A DNA stretch of 64,000 nucleotides, taken from NCBI RefSeq assembly GCF_008369295.1, contig NZ_VOBG01000015.1:79558-143557 (forward strand), read 5' to 3'. Made by a program: the position numbers and the translations under genes. Of the stretch, positions 1 to 8,362 are shown in pieces (within the stretch, counting starts at the first letter, position 1; each line of letters opens with the position of its first letter). This DNA comes from Pseudomonas sp. ANT_H4. GTDB lineage: Bacteria; Pseudomonadota; Gammaproteobacteria; Pseudomonadales; Pseudomonadaceae. The notes under the pieces are model-generated. The model saw only the letters and a program-made list of their open reading frames with translations. It was not told where the DNA came from and did no database searches.

Positions 1-435
1 TTCCTGAATGGTGCCTTGCTCGTAACCAACGGTCTTGCCCTTGAGGGACGTGATGTCTTCGCTCAGGCCAGAACCTTTCTTGAACACGTAGGACGTCGGG
101 CCGGAAAACAGCTCGCTGGAGAAGTCGATGACCTTCTCGCGGGCCGGGGTCACGGTCATGGACGAAATCACGCCGTCGAACTTGTTGGCTTTCAGGCCTG
201 GGATCATGCCGTCGAAGTCACTCTCGACCCACTTGCACTTGACCTTAAGCTCCGCGCAGATGGCATTGCCCAGGTCGATATCGAAGCCCACCAGGCTGCC
301 GTCAGCCGCTTTGGATTCGAACGGTGCGTAGGAGGGATCGACACCAAAACGCAATTCCTTGTATTCCTTGGCCAAGGCAGAACCTGCGGCCATGCACAGA
401 GCCAGTGCAGAAAGGGTCAGCAATGCTTTTTTCAT
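1..435 (-). CDS. Polar amino acid ABC transporter periplasmic binding protein (N-terminal part)
   Basis: An open frame of 145 codons runs from an ATG at 435 off the left edge of the window. It begins with a Sec signal peptide (MKKALLTLSALALCMAAGSALA) followed by a mature start KEYKELRFGVDPSYAPFESK, typical of the lysine/arginine/ornithine or histidine binding proteins (ArgT/HisJ/ArtJ, SBP_bac_3). The protein would capture basic amino acids in the periplasm for an ABC importer whose other genes lie outside. AGGGA precedes the ATG by 8 bases. The substrate cannot be fixed from this fragment. Confidence 0.88.
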   Translation of the reverse strand, partial: MKKALLTLSALALCMAAGSALAKEYKELRFGVDPSYAPFESKAADGSLVGFDIDLGNAICAELKVKCKWVESDFDGMIPGLKANKFDGVISSMTVTPAREKVIDFSSELFSGPTSYVFKKGSGLSEDITSLKGKTVGYEQGTIQE

Positions 436-690
436 TATGTAATCCCTGGGAATCAAGATAAGCGCATGTGGCGCGTTTAGGACTGTTACTGAACGGTGTC
501 AGACGTAACGCAAGTAGCAATTTCTGCACCATAGTTCCGAATGGTCGTTTTAAAAGGTGGGATTACAGGTGGTGCGATGCAGGAAATGCCCGATTTCGGG
601 CATTGGGAAGTGGGCGCGCTTATTTGGTGCCGTGTCCAGCGCTGACGTTTAGTTATCGTTCCCACGGGCGTGGGAACGATAGGTTGGGGA
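436..690. other. Intergenic region, no gene seen
   Basis: 255 bp between the binding-protein start and the end of the acylase gene. It must hold the binding-protein promoter (reading left) and it contains a palindromic repeat at 655-680. Short frames here show no family resemblance. Confidence 0.6.
655..680. repeat. Perfect palindrome ATCGTTCCCACG-GG-CGTGGGAACGAT
   Basis: Two 12-bp arms around a 2-base loop. GTTCCCACG palindromes of this kind are scattered between genes in many Pseudomonas genomes. Here it lies just past the 3' end of the acylase gene and could also end its transcript, though no T-run follows in that direction. Confidence 0.7.
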
Positions 691-3132
691 TTACTTGCCG
701 GGCACCAGGGTCAATCTGGTTTTGCCATACACCTTGTCAAAATTCTGCGGTTGCATCGGGAAGCTCAGGTATTGCGCCTTGAGCCACGCGTCGATGCCGT
801 TGGCATAGTTCGCGCTGGCGGGGTTGCCGGATTGGCCGATGCCGCTTTGGCCCATCATCGGTTCCATCTGGCCGAAGTCGACGATCATGCGCAGCGCCGA
901 CACCTGTGTGGTGTCGAAATTTTGCCCCCAGCTGTAGGGTGCCGCGTTCAGGGTATTGTGATCACCGCCCGCCGCCAGTGGGCCGCGAACAGTCTGGCCG
1001 TGGGTGTTTTTCCAGGTGTAGCTGTGGAGTTTGCCCCACTGCCAGGCCTTGTGATCGACGCCCAATAGGCTGTCGCCCGCAGTAATTGCGGCGGCCAGGC
1101 TGCGGGCGAGGATTGCCGGTTTGTCTTCTTTTTGCGGGGTGTGCGCATCATCCCAGAATGGGCTGTCTTCGCGGCCCAACAGGTGATCGGCCTGGGCCGA
1201 GTAGGACAGGTTGGCGTTGCTGACAAAGGCTTTCCAGGTGGCGCTGGTCTGCGGGCCCAGCTCGTCGAGGAAGATCTGCTTGGTGCTTTCCTGCAAGAAC
1301 AGCTCATAAATCGCCGCGTCGGTGGACGTCGGTGCCAAGCGGCCGTCGAATGCCATCAAGCGGTCCAGGGCTTCCCGCGCCTTGGCTCGTTCGGCGGCGG
1401 GCAGGGCGTCGATGGCCTGTTTTAGCGGCTGGGCCATGCCTGGCGCCAGGAACATGGTTTTCAGTTTGGCGGCGAAGGTGGTGGTTTGGTCGTACTGCAT
1501 GGCGATTACGCTGCGGCTATCGTGCTTGCCGCTACCTGCCAGTTGCGCAAGCCGTTCGCTGCGTTCCGGAGCAGCCCAGGAGTTGGACAGCTGCATGCCA
1601 TAACCGTGCGGGATGGTGCGCTGGTTGGCGGTGCCGACCCAACCTTGTGGCGGGTCTTGATCGTAAGGGTGCAGCATCGCGTCGGCGTAACCGTCCCAGT
1701 CAAAACGTGCGTCCCAACCCGGCGATGGCACCAGGCCTTCGCCTTCACGGCGGTTGGGGAAGCGGCCGGTGACTTGCCAACCAATATTGCTGGCGTCGGC
1801 AAAGACCATGTTCAGGGCGATGGCGCGAATCTCGCGGCTGGCGTCCGAGGCTTTCTCTACGTTCTGCGCCCTGGATAGGTCGAAGAACGCGTCCAGGCTC
1901 TTGTCGTCCTTGAAGTCGGCAGTTTGTAAAGCCAGGCCATAACCGCTGCTCAGGGATTGGGTGCTGTTGAGCAGCGGCCCGTGGCGGGTTTCGTACACCG
2001 CTTCGCGAAGTGGCTTCTGGCCTTTGGCGAAGAAAGTTTCGTTGCGCACGATGGCTGGCAGCCATTTGCCATTGTTCTCGTAGTACAGCGCGTTACCCTG
2101 GCGTTTGACCTTTTCCAGGAACAGGTCCTGGGTATCGCCAGAAACCTGGCTCATGCTCCAGGCTACCTTGCCGTTGAAGCCGGAGAGCAAGGTCGGGATA
2201 CCGGCAATCGAGACACCGGCGGCCTGGTATTTTGGTGCGCGGATTTGCACGTAGTTCCACAGCGACGGCGCCTGCAGCGGTGTCGATAGGTCATTGGCCA
2301 ACAAGCTTCTGCCACTGCGGCTGCGTTGTGGGGCGATGGCCCAGTTGCTGGAGCTGGAAACCCCGAGGGTATTGAGCGTGCCCAGGTGCTCGGTGATGCT
2401 GTTCAGCGCCGCCAAGCCAGGAATCTGGCTGAGGTTGACGCCCTTGAGCTTGTCGGATTCAGCCGACGGCAGTGGTTCATCCGGGTAGCTCGGTGTCAGC
2501 CAGGCGAGCTTATCGGCACCGACTTTTTGCGCGAGCACCAGGGCCGACAATTCTTCCTGAAGGTTGGCCGATTCGCTGAAATTCAGCAGGCAAAACAGCA
2601 GCGCTGAGTCTTCCGGCTTCCAGTATTCAGGCTTGTAGCCGGTCTGGGCCAGGTCTGCCGGCAGCTTGTCACGGTAGCGGAACAGGTAGGCGTTGACCCC
2701 GCGGGCATAGACTTCAAAGAACCGCTTCAGCCGAGGCGACGAAGCGTTGTAAAGCTCGCCGGCACTTTTCTTCAGGTTGACTGCCCGCATGAAGCGGTCG
2801 ACATCCAGCACATCCGGCCCGGACATTTCCGCCAGACGGCCCTGGGCCAACAGGCGCAGGGTGACCATCTGGTTGATGCGATCGCTGGCGTGTACATAGC
2901 CGAGGGTAAACAGCGCGTCATGGAAGGTGCTGCTTTCGATCAGCGGCATGCCTTGGCTGTTGCGGCGCACGGAAACGTTTTGCGCCAGGCCTTTGAGGGG
3001 CTGCACGCCGGAAACGGGGGGCAAAGTGTCCTGGGTGCTCAGTGACTGGCAACCGGCCAGGCCCAAGACACTGGCCACTGCCGCGGCAACGCCGAACCGG
3101 GGAAGAAAATGTGAGAGGGCTGGCGAGGCCAT
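691..3132 (-). CDS. quiP: QuiP-like acyl-homoserine lactone acylase (penicillin acylase family lipoprotein)
   Basis: The 813-residue product is a member of the N-terminal nucleophile hydrolase family S45 that cleaves amide bonds, in QuiP of P. aeruginosa those of long-chain acyl-homoserine lactones. A lipobox (LGLAGC, Cys28) predicts outer-membrane or periplasmic anchoring. The alpha/beta processing site is visible as SSSSNWAIAP at about 259-268, where the Ser before Asn-Trp (about Ser262) becomes the new N-terminus and nucleophile. AGGAG lies 8 bases before the ATG. The next gene, a glutathione transferase, is also the neighbour of quiP in P. aeruginosa as I recall it. The substrate is inferred from family and synteny; other acylase specificities are possible. 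Confidence 0.78.
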   Translation of the reverse strand: MASPALSHFLPRFGVAAAVASVLGLAGCQSLSTQDTLPPVSGVQPLKGLAQNVSVRRNSQGMPLIESSTFHDALFTLGYVHASDRINQMVTLRLLAQGRLAEMSGPDVLDVDRFMRAVNLKKSAGELYNASSPRLKRFFEVYARGVNAYLFRYRDKLPADLAQTGYKPEYWKPEDSALLFCLLNFSESANLQEELSALVLAQKVGADKLAWLTPSYPDEPLPSAESDKLKGVNLSQIPGLAALNSITEHLGTLNTLGVSSSSNWAIAPQRSRSGRSLLANDLSTPLQAPSLWNYVQIRAPKYQAAGVSIAGIPTLLSGFNGKVAWSMSQVSGDTQDLFLEKVKRQGNALYYENNGKWLPAIVRNETFFAKGQKPLREAVYETRHGPLLNSTQSLSSGYGLALQTADFKDDKSLDAFFDLSRAQNVEKASDASREIRAIALNMVFADASNIGWQVTGRFPNRREGEGLVPSPGWDARFDWDGYADAMLHPYDQDPPQGWVGTANQRTIPHGYGMQLSNSWAAPERSERLAQLAGSGKHDSRSVIAMQYDQTTTFAAKLKTMFLAPGMAQPLKQAIDALPAAERAKAREALDRLMAFDGRLAPTSTDAAIYELFLQESTKQIFLDELGPQTSATWKAFVSNANLSYSAQADHLLGREDSPFWDDAHTPQKEDKPAILARSLAAAITAGDSLLGVDHKAWQWGKLHSYTWKNTHGQTVRGPLAAGGDHNTLNAAPYSWGQNFDTTQVSALRMIVDFGQMEPMMGQSGIGQSGNPASANYANGIDAWLKAQYLSFPMQPQNFDKVYGKTRLTLVPGK

Positions 3133-3229
3133 GGCAAAGCTCCTGCGGGGGGTAGCGTCAGTAAAGGCGCTACGTTAGTGAGCGCGGTGAAACGACGCAA
3201 GCGGGAGGCGGTGCTTATTTTCAAGGGAT

Positions 3230-3254
3230 CACTCCCACATAGGGCGTGGGAGTG
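3230..3254. repeat. Hairpin CACTCCCAC / GTGGGAGTG
   Basis: Perfect 9-bp arms (3230-3238 and 3246-3254) around a 7-base loop, just downstream of the glutathione transferase gene. It may act as its terminator or be one of the GTGGGA-type Pseudomonas intergenic palindromes. Confidence 0.5.
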
Positions 3255-3264
3255 CTCTGGGGAC

Positions 3265-3909
3265 TCAAGACTTCGGCGGATTGACCTTTGCCACCAGCTC
3301 ATACGCCCGCACCGTCGCCGGACGCTCCTTGATGTGGTTGAACCAGCGCTCTACATGGGGGAAGTCTTCCAGCTTCTGGCTCTGCCATTTGTGGGAAACG
3401 ATCCACGGGTAGATAGCCATGTCGGCGATGCTGTATTCCTCGCCCGCCACAAACTTGCGATCTGCCAGGCGGCGGTCGAGCACGCCATACAGTCGAGCGG
3501 TTTCGTCGACATAGCGTTTGATCGCGTAAGGGATTTTTTCCGGGGCGAACTGGCTGAAATGGTGGTTCTGCCCAGCCATCGGGCCCAAGCCACCCATTTG
3601 CCAGAACAGCCACTGCAGGGCTTCCTGACGACCGCGCAGGTCCTGGGGAATGAACTGGCCGGTTTTTTCTGCGAGGTACAGCAGGATGGCGCCGGATTCA
3701 AAGAGGGAAATGGGAGCGCCGCCGTCGGTCGGGTGCTGATCGACGATGGCCGGTATACGGTTGTTGGGAGCGATTTTCAGGAAGTCAGGCTTGAACTGGT
3801 CGCCCTGGCCAATGTTGATCGGATGCACCTCGTAAGGCAGACCGGCTTCTTCCAGGAACAACGACACCTTGTGACCGTTGGGGGTGGTCCAGTAATACAG
3901 GTCGATCAT
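3265..3909 (-). CDS. Glutathione S-transferase family protein (YfcG/YghU-like)
   Basis: 214 residues. The N-terminal thioredoxin-like half begins MIDLYYWTTPNGHKVSLFLEE and contains the cis-Pro motif NRIPAIVD and the glutathione-binding LFESGAILLYLAEK; the C-terminal half is all-helical. The TTPNG segment is typical of the disulfide-bond oxidoreductase type (YfcG, YghU, Ure2-like) rather than classical conjugating enzymes. A longer frame begins at TTG 3921, but GGAG sits 6 bases before the ATG at 3909, so that start is chosen. It acts in the cytoplasm on thiol or peroxide chemistry; the natural substrate is unknown. Confidence 0.88.
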   Translation of the reverse strand: MIDLYYWTTPNGHKVSLFLEEAGLPYEVHPINIGQGDQFKPDFLKIAPNNRIPAIVDQHPTDGGAPISLFESGAILLYLAEKTGQFIPQDLRGRQEALQWLFWQMGGLGPMAGQNHHFSQFAPEKIPYAIKRYVDETARLYGVLDRRLADRKFVAGEEYSIADMAIYPWIVSHKWQSQKLEDFPHVERWFNHIKERPATVRAYELVAKVNPPKS

Positions 3910-3999
3910 GAAGCTCTCCAAGAGTGGTAATGCTTGAGCGGATAGCCAACAGATGAGAGGACTGTTTTACGCCCGATGACTTGCCTGTAGGAATAGGTA

Positions 4000-4599
4000 A
4001 TGTTCAAGTGGCGAAAATTCAATGAAACATTTGGATCTATCGATATGGAAATCCGGCGCGGCGCAGCGTTGATCCTGATTGATCAACAAAAAGGCATTCA
4101 TCATCCCAAACTGGGGCGGCGCAATAATCCCGACGCAGAGGAGCGCATGCTCGCGCTACTGGCCCTGTGGCGCAGTAACGGTTGGCCGGTGATCCATGTT
4201 CAGCATTTGTCCCACTCGCCGGACTCGGTGTTCTGGCCGGAGCAGTCGGGGGTGGAGTTTCAGGACGCGTTTATTGCGCAGGCGGGCGAACAATTGATCC
4301 AGAAGCAGGTGCCGGATGCGTTTTGCGGTACGGCGCTGGAGGCAACATTGCGCGGCTCTGGAATCAGGCAAGTGGTGCTGGTGGGCGTAGCTACCCACAA
4401 CTCGGTGGAAGCTACTGCTCGTAGTTCCGGCAACCTTGGGTTTGAGACTTGGGTGGTTGAAGACGCCTGCTACACCTTCGACAAGGCGGACTTTTATGGG
4501 CAAATGCACTCGGCTGAGACGGTGCATGCCATGTCCTTGGGTAACCTGCATGGCGAATACGCCACGGTTATTTCGTCGAAGCAGGTGTTGACTAACTAG
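4000..4599 (+). CDS. Isochorismatase-fold hydrolase with Ser in place of the catalytic Cys
   Basis: 199 residues with the isochorismatase/cysteine hydrolase fold: ALILIDQQ gives the catalytic Asp28, IQKQVPDAF the Lys at about 102, and the nucleophile loop reads GVATHNSVEATARS. At the position usually held by the nucleophilic Cys this protein has Ser135, so it may be inactive as a classical amidase or use other chemistry. Two starts are possible: ATG 4000 (AGGA 7 bases ahead) and ATG 4045, where the family alignment would begin. Monocistronic; no substrate can be assigned. Confidence 0.82.
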   Translation: MFKWRKFNETFGSIDMEIRRGAALILIDQQKGIHHPKLGRRNNPDAEERMLALLALWRSNGWPVIHVQHLSHSPDSVFWPEQSGVEFQDAFIAQAGEQLIQKQVPDAFCGTALEATLRGSGIRQVVLVGVATHNSVEATARSSGNLGFETWVVEDACYTFDKADFYGQMHSAETVHAMSLGNLHGEYATVISSKQVLTN

Positions 4600-4617
4600 C
4601 GTTGTAAACACTGACCT

Positions 4618-4647
4618 TGTGGCGAGGGAGTCAGCTCACTCGCCACA
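4618..4647. terminator. Hairpin between convergent genes
   Basis: TGTGGCGAG at 4618-4626 pairs perfectly with CTCGCCACA at 4639-4647. It lies between the convergent ends of the isochorismatase-fold gene and the SEC-C gene and may end both transcripts, although there is no clear T-run; TGTGGCGAG repeats are also common Pseudomonas intergenic elements. Confidence 0.45.
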
Positions 4648-4671
4648 GAACGCGCTCTTACTACACTCGCA

Positions 4672-4884
4672 TCAAGCGCCGTGGCACTTCTTGAATTTCT
4701 TTGCACTGCCGCACGGGCAAGGATCGTTGCGACCCACGTCCTTCAAGGTGTTGCGAACTGGCTCCTGGTGAGCGTGGCCGCAGTTCGGACCGTGGACATG
4801 GCCGTGGCCGTGGTCGTGATCATGGTGATCGTGATCATGATCGTGGTTGCAGTCAGGACCATGGACATGGGGTTGCTGAGTCAT
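4672..4884 (-). CDS. His-rich SEC-C motif miniprotein
   Basis: 70 residues in two parts. Residues 1-40 hold 14 His and 2 Cys, mostly HD and HG repeats. Residues 54-70 form a SEC-C zinc finger (DPCPCGSAKKFKKCHG: Cys56, Cys58, Cys67, His68), the metal-binding tail first seen at the end of SecA. The protein looks like a small cytoplasmic metal-binding factor; no enzymatic domain is present. Its ATG overlaps the stop of the LEA2 gene (ATGA), so the two are co-translated. Confidence 0.85.
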   Translation of the reverse strand: MTQQPHVHGPDCNHDHDHDHHDHDHGHGHVHGPNCGHAHQEPVRNTLKDVGRNDPCPCGSAKKFKKCHGA

Positions 4885-5372
4885 TGATGTCGCTCCGGAA
4901 TAAAATCGCCGGGGATTATCTCGCCATTGCGCAGCACGTGCACGTCGTTACCGATGAATAATCCGGTTTTCAGTTCGCCTTCCAGCCGATAGGGGATGGG
5001 TTGGTCGGGGTTTTTCAGCATCTCGACCACCTGACGCACTTGCGGCCACAGGTTGGTGCGCACAGAGATCTTGAAAAACCCCCGGCTGTGAGGTGCCACG
5101 GTGAACCACTCATTGGACTCGCCTTCGGTCAGCACAATATCGTCCAGGGTGATCTTGTAGATCAGCCCGCGCACTGTCAGGTCCGAGTCGTTACGGTTGT
5201 CGACGCGAAAGTGCAGCTTGAATTTCTGTTCCAACAACTTGGCCCGGACCACTTCGACCTTGACCAGGTGCACCTGCGGCGCGGGAGCATCGTCGGCGAA
5301 CCAGGACGCGCAGCCCGACAGCCCGAGGGTTAATGTCAGCAGAAGGCTGTAAGTCCGTAAGTGGTTAACCAT
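4881..5372 (-). CDS. LEA type 2 (WHy domain) lipoprotein
   Basis: 163 residues with signal peptide and lipobox LSGC, followed by a domain of the LEA14/WHy beta-sandwich type (KVEVVRAKLLEQKFKLHFRVDNRNDSDLTVRG split over two strands). Such proteins are periplasmic, membrane-anchored and linked to desiccation or osmotic stress, but their exact role is unclear. ATG 5372 follows AGGGA by 8 bases and places the signal peptide correctly; the longer frame from 5429 does not. It overlaps the SEC-C gene by 4 bases. Confidence 0.8.
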   Translation of the reverse strand: MVNHLRTYSLLLTLTLGLSGCASWFADDAPAPQVHLVKVEVVRAKLLEQKFKLHFRVDNRNDSDLTVRGLIYKITLDDIVLTEGESNEWFTVAPHSRGFFKISVRTNLWPQVRQVVEMLKNPDQPIPYRLEGELKTGLFIGNDVHVLRNGEIIPGDFIPERHQ

Positions 5373-5738
5373 GCGTTGTCCCTGTAGGGCGAGGGGGGTG
5401 CCTGCTGTTATAGATAGCTGGAACAGCACTTCTTCATTTATTGCTACAAAAACCTACCAATGATGCGCTTTCCGCTCGGGTTATAACTTCTAGGATTTAT
5501 CTTAGTGGGTGCAGAAGCATATGCAATGTTCCCGCCTGCCGTAGCGCGGTCAATCGCCATCATTCGGAGACCCGCATTAAAGTAAAGTGGTTACTCCTCC
5601 GCCCACAATCTGTAGACCTGATAGACGACTTTTCATAATTTTTGAGAATTGTCCTACAGAAAAACCAAACACCCGTGAAGTAGCGTCCTGTCGCACTTAA
5701 TCGGCGAACACGGATCGTCAATTTGCACAGGGAGTGTT
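5373..5738. other. Bacteriocin upstream region
   Basis: 366 bp, more AT-rich than its surroundings, between the LEA2 gene and the rRNase bacteriocin. A 65-codon frame at 5441-5638 has no plausible ribosome site or family match. No LexA box (CTGT-N8-ACAG) was found, so DNA-damage control is not supported by sequence here. Confidence 0.5.
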
Positions 5739-6914
5739 ATGGCGGTTAAAAATATCTTCCCGAGTACTCTGGGATGTAATGGGATAGATGGCAATAGGCG
5801 ACATGCCGAGGCGACAGAGGAAGCGCAGGCAGCTTGGGACAGAACACTGGCGGCGAATGCAAGGAACGAGCGGGAAGCTGACGCACGTAGGAATTCGATC
5901 AAGAAGCCGGTGGAAGTCATTCTACCCGGATGTGTCTTCGCCAAGAGTTGCAATCTCCCTGACGGCGTAATCAATCACACCAGCCCTTCCGGTTTTGTGC
6001 CTGTTGAGAAACTGGCCGACTACGGACTGTGGGCTGTGCTTGGAACCGGGGCAGCTATTACCTCCCAAGGCACCCCACTGCAACTGGTGGGCGGGTCTGC
6101 TACCGGCAGTGCAATTGCTCAACGTCTTGGCGGGTCGCTATCACTGGGCCTGCTGAAAGGATCAGGCATTGTTGCTGCTGGCGCTGCATTGGGCACTGTT
6201 GCATTGCTGATTCCGAACACCAGCATTTCACCTGACAGCGCCTTCTACGAGAATGATCAGTACGCCACCCTTGATGCTGGCCGCACTCGTGTTCGTGTCA
6301 ACGTGAAGACTTTGCCGGATGGCTCCGTTAACGCTTACAGCTTCTACACTGGTGGCAAAACTGACTGGGAAAACGTTCCGGTCATCAAGGCAGAGAAAGA
6401 CGGCGAAAACTACGTTGCTGATATTGGCAACGGCATTGGCCTCACTTGGACGCCAGCGGCAAGTCCAGACAGTGTTATGGGTATTCCTGCACTTGAGGGT
6501 GCCCCACAGTTGCCACCTATCTGGGTGTATCCGCCAACCGAACAGGCCAATAAGATACTGGTCAATCCGGTTCATCCGCCAGATTACCAAGACGCAATTA
6601 TCACGTTTCCTAACACCGGCATTCAGCCGATTTACATCTCACTGAGCGTATCAGGTGACCATAGTTATCACCCGGCGCCTAAAGGACTGATGGCATTTCC
6701 TGATGCTGCGAGGGATAAATCAAAAAACAGCGTTCAAGGTGGTGGTAAAAAACGTACCCGCTGGAAAGACTCTAAAGGGCGGATTTACGAGTGGGACAGC
6801 CAACACGGGGCTGTCGAAATGTATGATAAACAAGGCAAGCATTTGGGGGAGTACAACCCAGAGACAGGCGAGCAAACCAAGCCCGCAAAACCGGGAAGAA
6901 CCACTCCTAAATAG
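5739..6914 (+). CDS. Colicin E3-type 16S rRNA nuclease bacteriocin with short S-pyocin-like N-terminus
   Basis: 391 residues. Residues 60-95 contain GCVFAKSCNLPDG (Cys65, Cys71), a module shared with the locus at 21.3-22.5 kb. Residues 100-160 are Gly/Ala-rich; 180-305 match the pyocin S translocation domain style (IWVYPPTE). After SYHPAPKG comes the toxin, about 310-391: KGRIYEWDSQHG, Asp353, His356 and Glu360 match in order and spacing the catalytic Asp-His-Glu of colicin E3, which cuts 16S rRNA in the decoding centre. AGGGAG is 5 bases before the ATG. The classical long receptor-binding N-terminus is missing: canonical S pyocins are far longer. Cell delivery could therefore be by an unusual receptor or by another export system. 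Confidence 0.88.
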   Translation: MAVKNIFPSTLGCNGIDGNRRHAEATEEAQAAWDRTLAANARNEREADARRNSIKKPVEVILPGCVFAKSCNLPDGVINHTSPSGFVPVEKLADYGLWAVLGTGAAITSQGTPLQLVGGSATGSAIAQRLGGSLSLGLLKGSGIVAAGAALGTVALLIPNTSISPDSAFYENDQYATLDAGRTRVRVNVKTLPDGSVNAYSFYTGGKTDWENVPVIKAEKDGENYVADIGNGIGLTWTPAASPDSVMGIPALEGAPQLPPIWVYPPTEQANKILVNPVHPPDYQDAIITFPNTGIQPIYISLSVSGDHSYHPAPKGLMAFPDAARDKSKNSVQGGGKKRTRWKDSKGRIYEWDSQHGAVEMYDKQGKHLGEYNPETGEQTKPAKPGRTTPK

Positions 6915-6928
6915 ATTGAGAGGTAGTT

Positions 6929-7168
6929 ATGTACTTATGCATCACAGGATTTTTGCCTGACAGCTTTGAAGATAACTCGTTGAAGTACGAACTGGACGTG
7001 GCACCAGAGCTTGAACAAAGAGTAATGGATATTCTAGGTTGGAAGAGCCTTGACGCTGAGGCCGATGGGGAGTTACCACTAACCCGTGAACAGGTTAGCC
7101 AGATCGCCGATGTCGTCGAGGAATCTCTGCCCGACAACCTTGATATGTTTATTGGAGTTGTTGCGTAG
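6929..7168 (+). CDS. Immunity protein for the E3-type bacteriocin
   Basis: 79 residues, acidic (many Asp/Glu), starting 15 bp after the toxin stop with GAGG 6 bases ahead of its ATG. Position directly after a nuclease bacteriocin and acidic nature mark it as the cognate immunity protein. The sequence (MYLCITGFLPDSFEDNSLKY...) does not look like the classical ImmE3/cloacin immunity protein and is closer in style to immunity proteins of pyocin S6-type toxins; that family link is from memory. Confidence 0.8.
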   Translation: MYLCITGFLPDSFEDNSLKYELDVAPELEQRVMDILGWKSLDAEADGELPLTREQVSQIADVVEESLPDNLDMFIGVVA

Positions 7169-7527
7169 CGACAGAGAACATCACAGCCAGCAATCAGAAT
7201 ACAGACGAAGCTCGCCCACACCAAAGGACTGTCATCCTGCATGGAGATAAAACTGGAGGTGTGAGCGAGCGACAGAGATTCCACCGTAATCGTTCCAGCC
7301 AGTTCCTGGCCCCCGCCAAAATTTCCGGTGCACCTCGATAACCGTTTAGTTTTCGAGCTCCAAAATAAACCTAATGGTTTTTCGGGTACTGCTTAACATC
7401 GAGCAGTAGGCTTGTCTAGAAACGCCCAAAGGGAACCACAAATAAGATGGGGCACGTGGCCCCGAATAGCTTGATTAGAAGTATCTGTGTAGCAACCAGC
7501 GTCACGCTGCCTTCGTTTCTCGCTTGA
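7169..7527. other. Unassigned island DNA
   Basis: 359 bp between the immunity gene and the IS remnant. A weak hairpin GGGGC-ACGTG-GCCCC is the only structure I can see. It is probably debris of former mobile DNA; no reading frame here resembles a known protein. Confidence 0.45.
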
Positions 7528-7841
7528 TCTGACCAAGGCAGCCAGTACAGCAGTTCTGATTGGCGCAGTTTTTTGAAGGCGAACAATTTGGTTGCCAGCA
7601 TGAGTCGCCGAGGCAACTGTGATGACAACGCCGTAGCCGAGAGCTTTTTCCAGCTTCTAAACGGATTAAGCGGAAAATCTACACAACACGGCAAGATGCT
7701 CGTAGCGATGTGTTCGATTACATCGAGATGTTCTACAACGTAAAACGCCGCCATGGTTTCAACAATCAGCTGTCACCGGTAGAGTTTGAAAAGCGTTACG
7801 CAATGAGCTTGCAAGGTGTCTAGAGAATCCGGGGCGATTCA
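7528..7841 (+). pseudogene. IS3-family transposase (OrfB) remnant with right IS end
   Basis: Translating the plus strand gives the C-terminal part of an IS3-type DDE transposase: SDQGSQYSS-like start (read SDQGSQYSSSDWRSFLKAN), MSRRGNCDDNAVAESFF with the third catalytic acid, then YTTRQDARSDVFDYIEMFYN and RRHGFNNQLSPVEFEKRY, stop at 7821. The frame changes near 7656 where a few bases are missing after CTTCTAAA, so the gene is dead. The right end appears to be 7841 (sequence ...CGATTCA), and no matching left end is present, so the 5' half of the element has been deleted. Confidence 0.82.
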
Positions 7842-8362
7842 AAGCTTCCCAAGGGGCTTGCCATATTCGCGGGCATCCTTCTGTTTATTACGCCACGCTG
7901 AAGACACCCGACCGCCCTTGAGTGCCGATTCTTCATGAGCACGGGACATCGAGATAATCGAGATGATTAGATCAATTTCGTTGTAGTTCTTGGTGTACAG
8001 GCGGCTGTCAGTGCTGGTGTAGACGTTGATTCACTTCGCCAGAAGATCGAGGAAACGGGGCAGGGCGTCCCTCACCTTTTCACGTGAAAGACGGTCTAGG
8101 GACTCCACTACCAAATAGCTGCCCGGTGGGATGGTCCCGTCTTCTACGAAGCTCAGGAATCTGGCCAACTCGCCAGTATCGTCGAGGTGCTTGCCCTTGC
8201 ATGCCGAACGGCCTGCATCAAAGAAAAGATATTCACGAGGATCGGCTAACTCGAGGTCGTTCTCATCGCAAAACTTCTTTGCAGCTTTCACTTGCCTTGC
8301 GTAACTGTCGCCTGCTGACTGGCGTTGCTGCTGAAGCGAATGTAGCTGAAGACCTTCCCCAT
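7842..8362 (-). pseudogene. Serine recombinase (resolvase family) remnant
   Basis: Read leftward from ATG 8362 the start MGKVFSYIRFSS is that of a resolvase-type serine recombinase. A frameshift about 12 codons in leads into SAGDSYARQVKAAKKF and SYLVVESLDRLSREKVRDAL; a TGA at 8031 then interrupts ...LLAK/INVYTSTDSRLY before SRAHEESALKGGRVSSAWR. The remaining C-terminus is cut at 7842 by the IS remnant. At least three lesions make it non-functional. It lies immediately downstream of ychJ in the same direction and probably marks the edge of an old integrated element carrying the bacteriocin. Confidence 0.85.

Noticed and set aside
5373..5738. LexA or PrtN control site before the bacteriocin
   Set aside because: No CTGT-N8-ACAG match and no convincing tandem P-box; could not be supported.
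6907..7284. 125-codon minus-strand frame overlapping the immunity gene
   Set aside because: Antisense to the immunity gene, Ser-rich shadow composition, no ribosome site.
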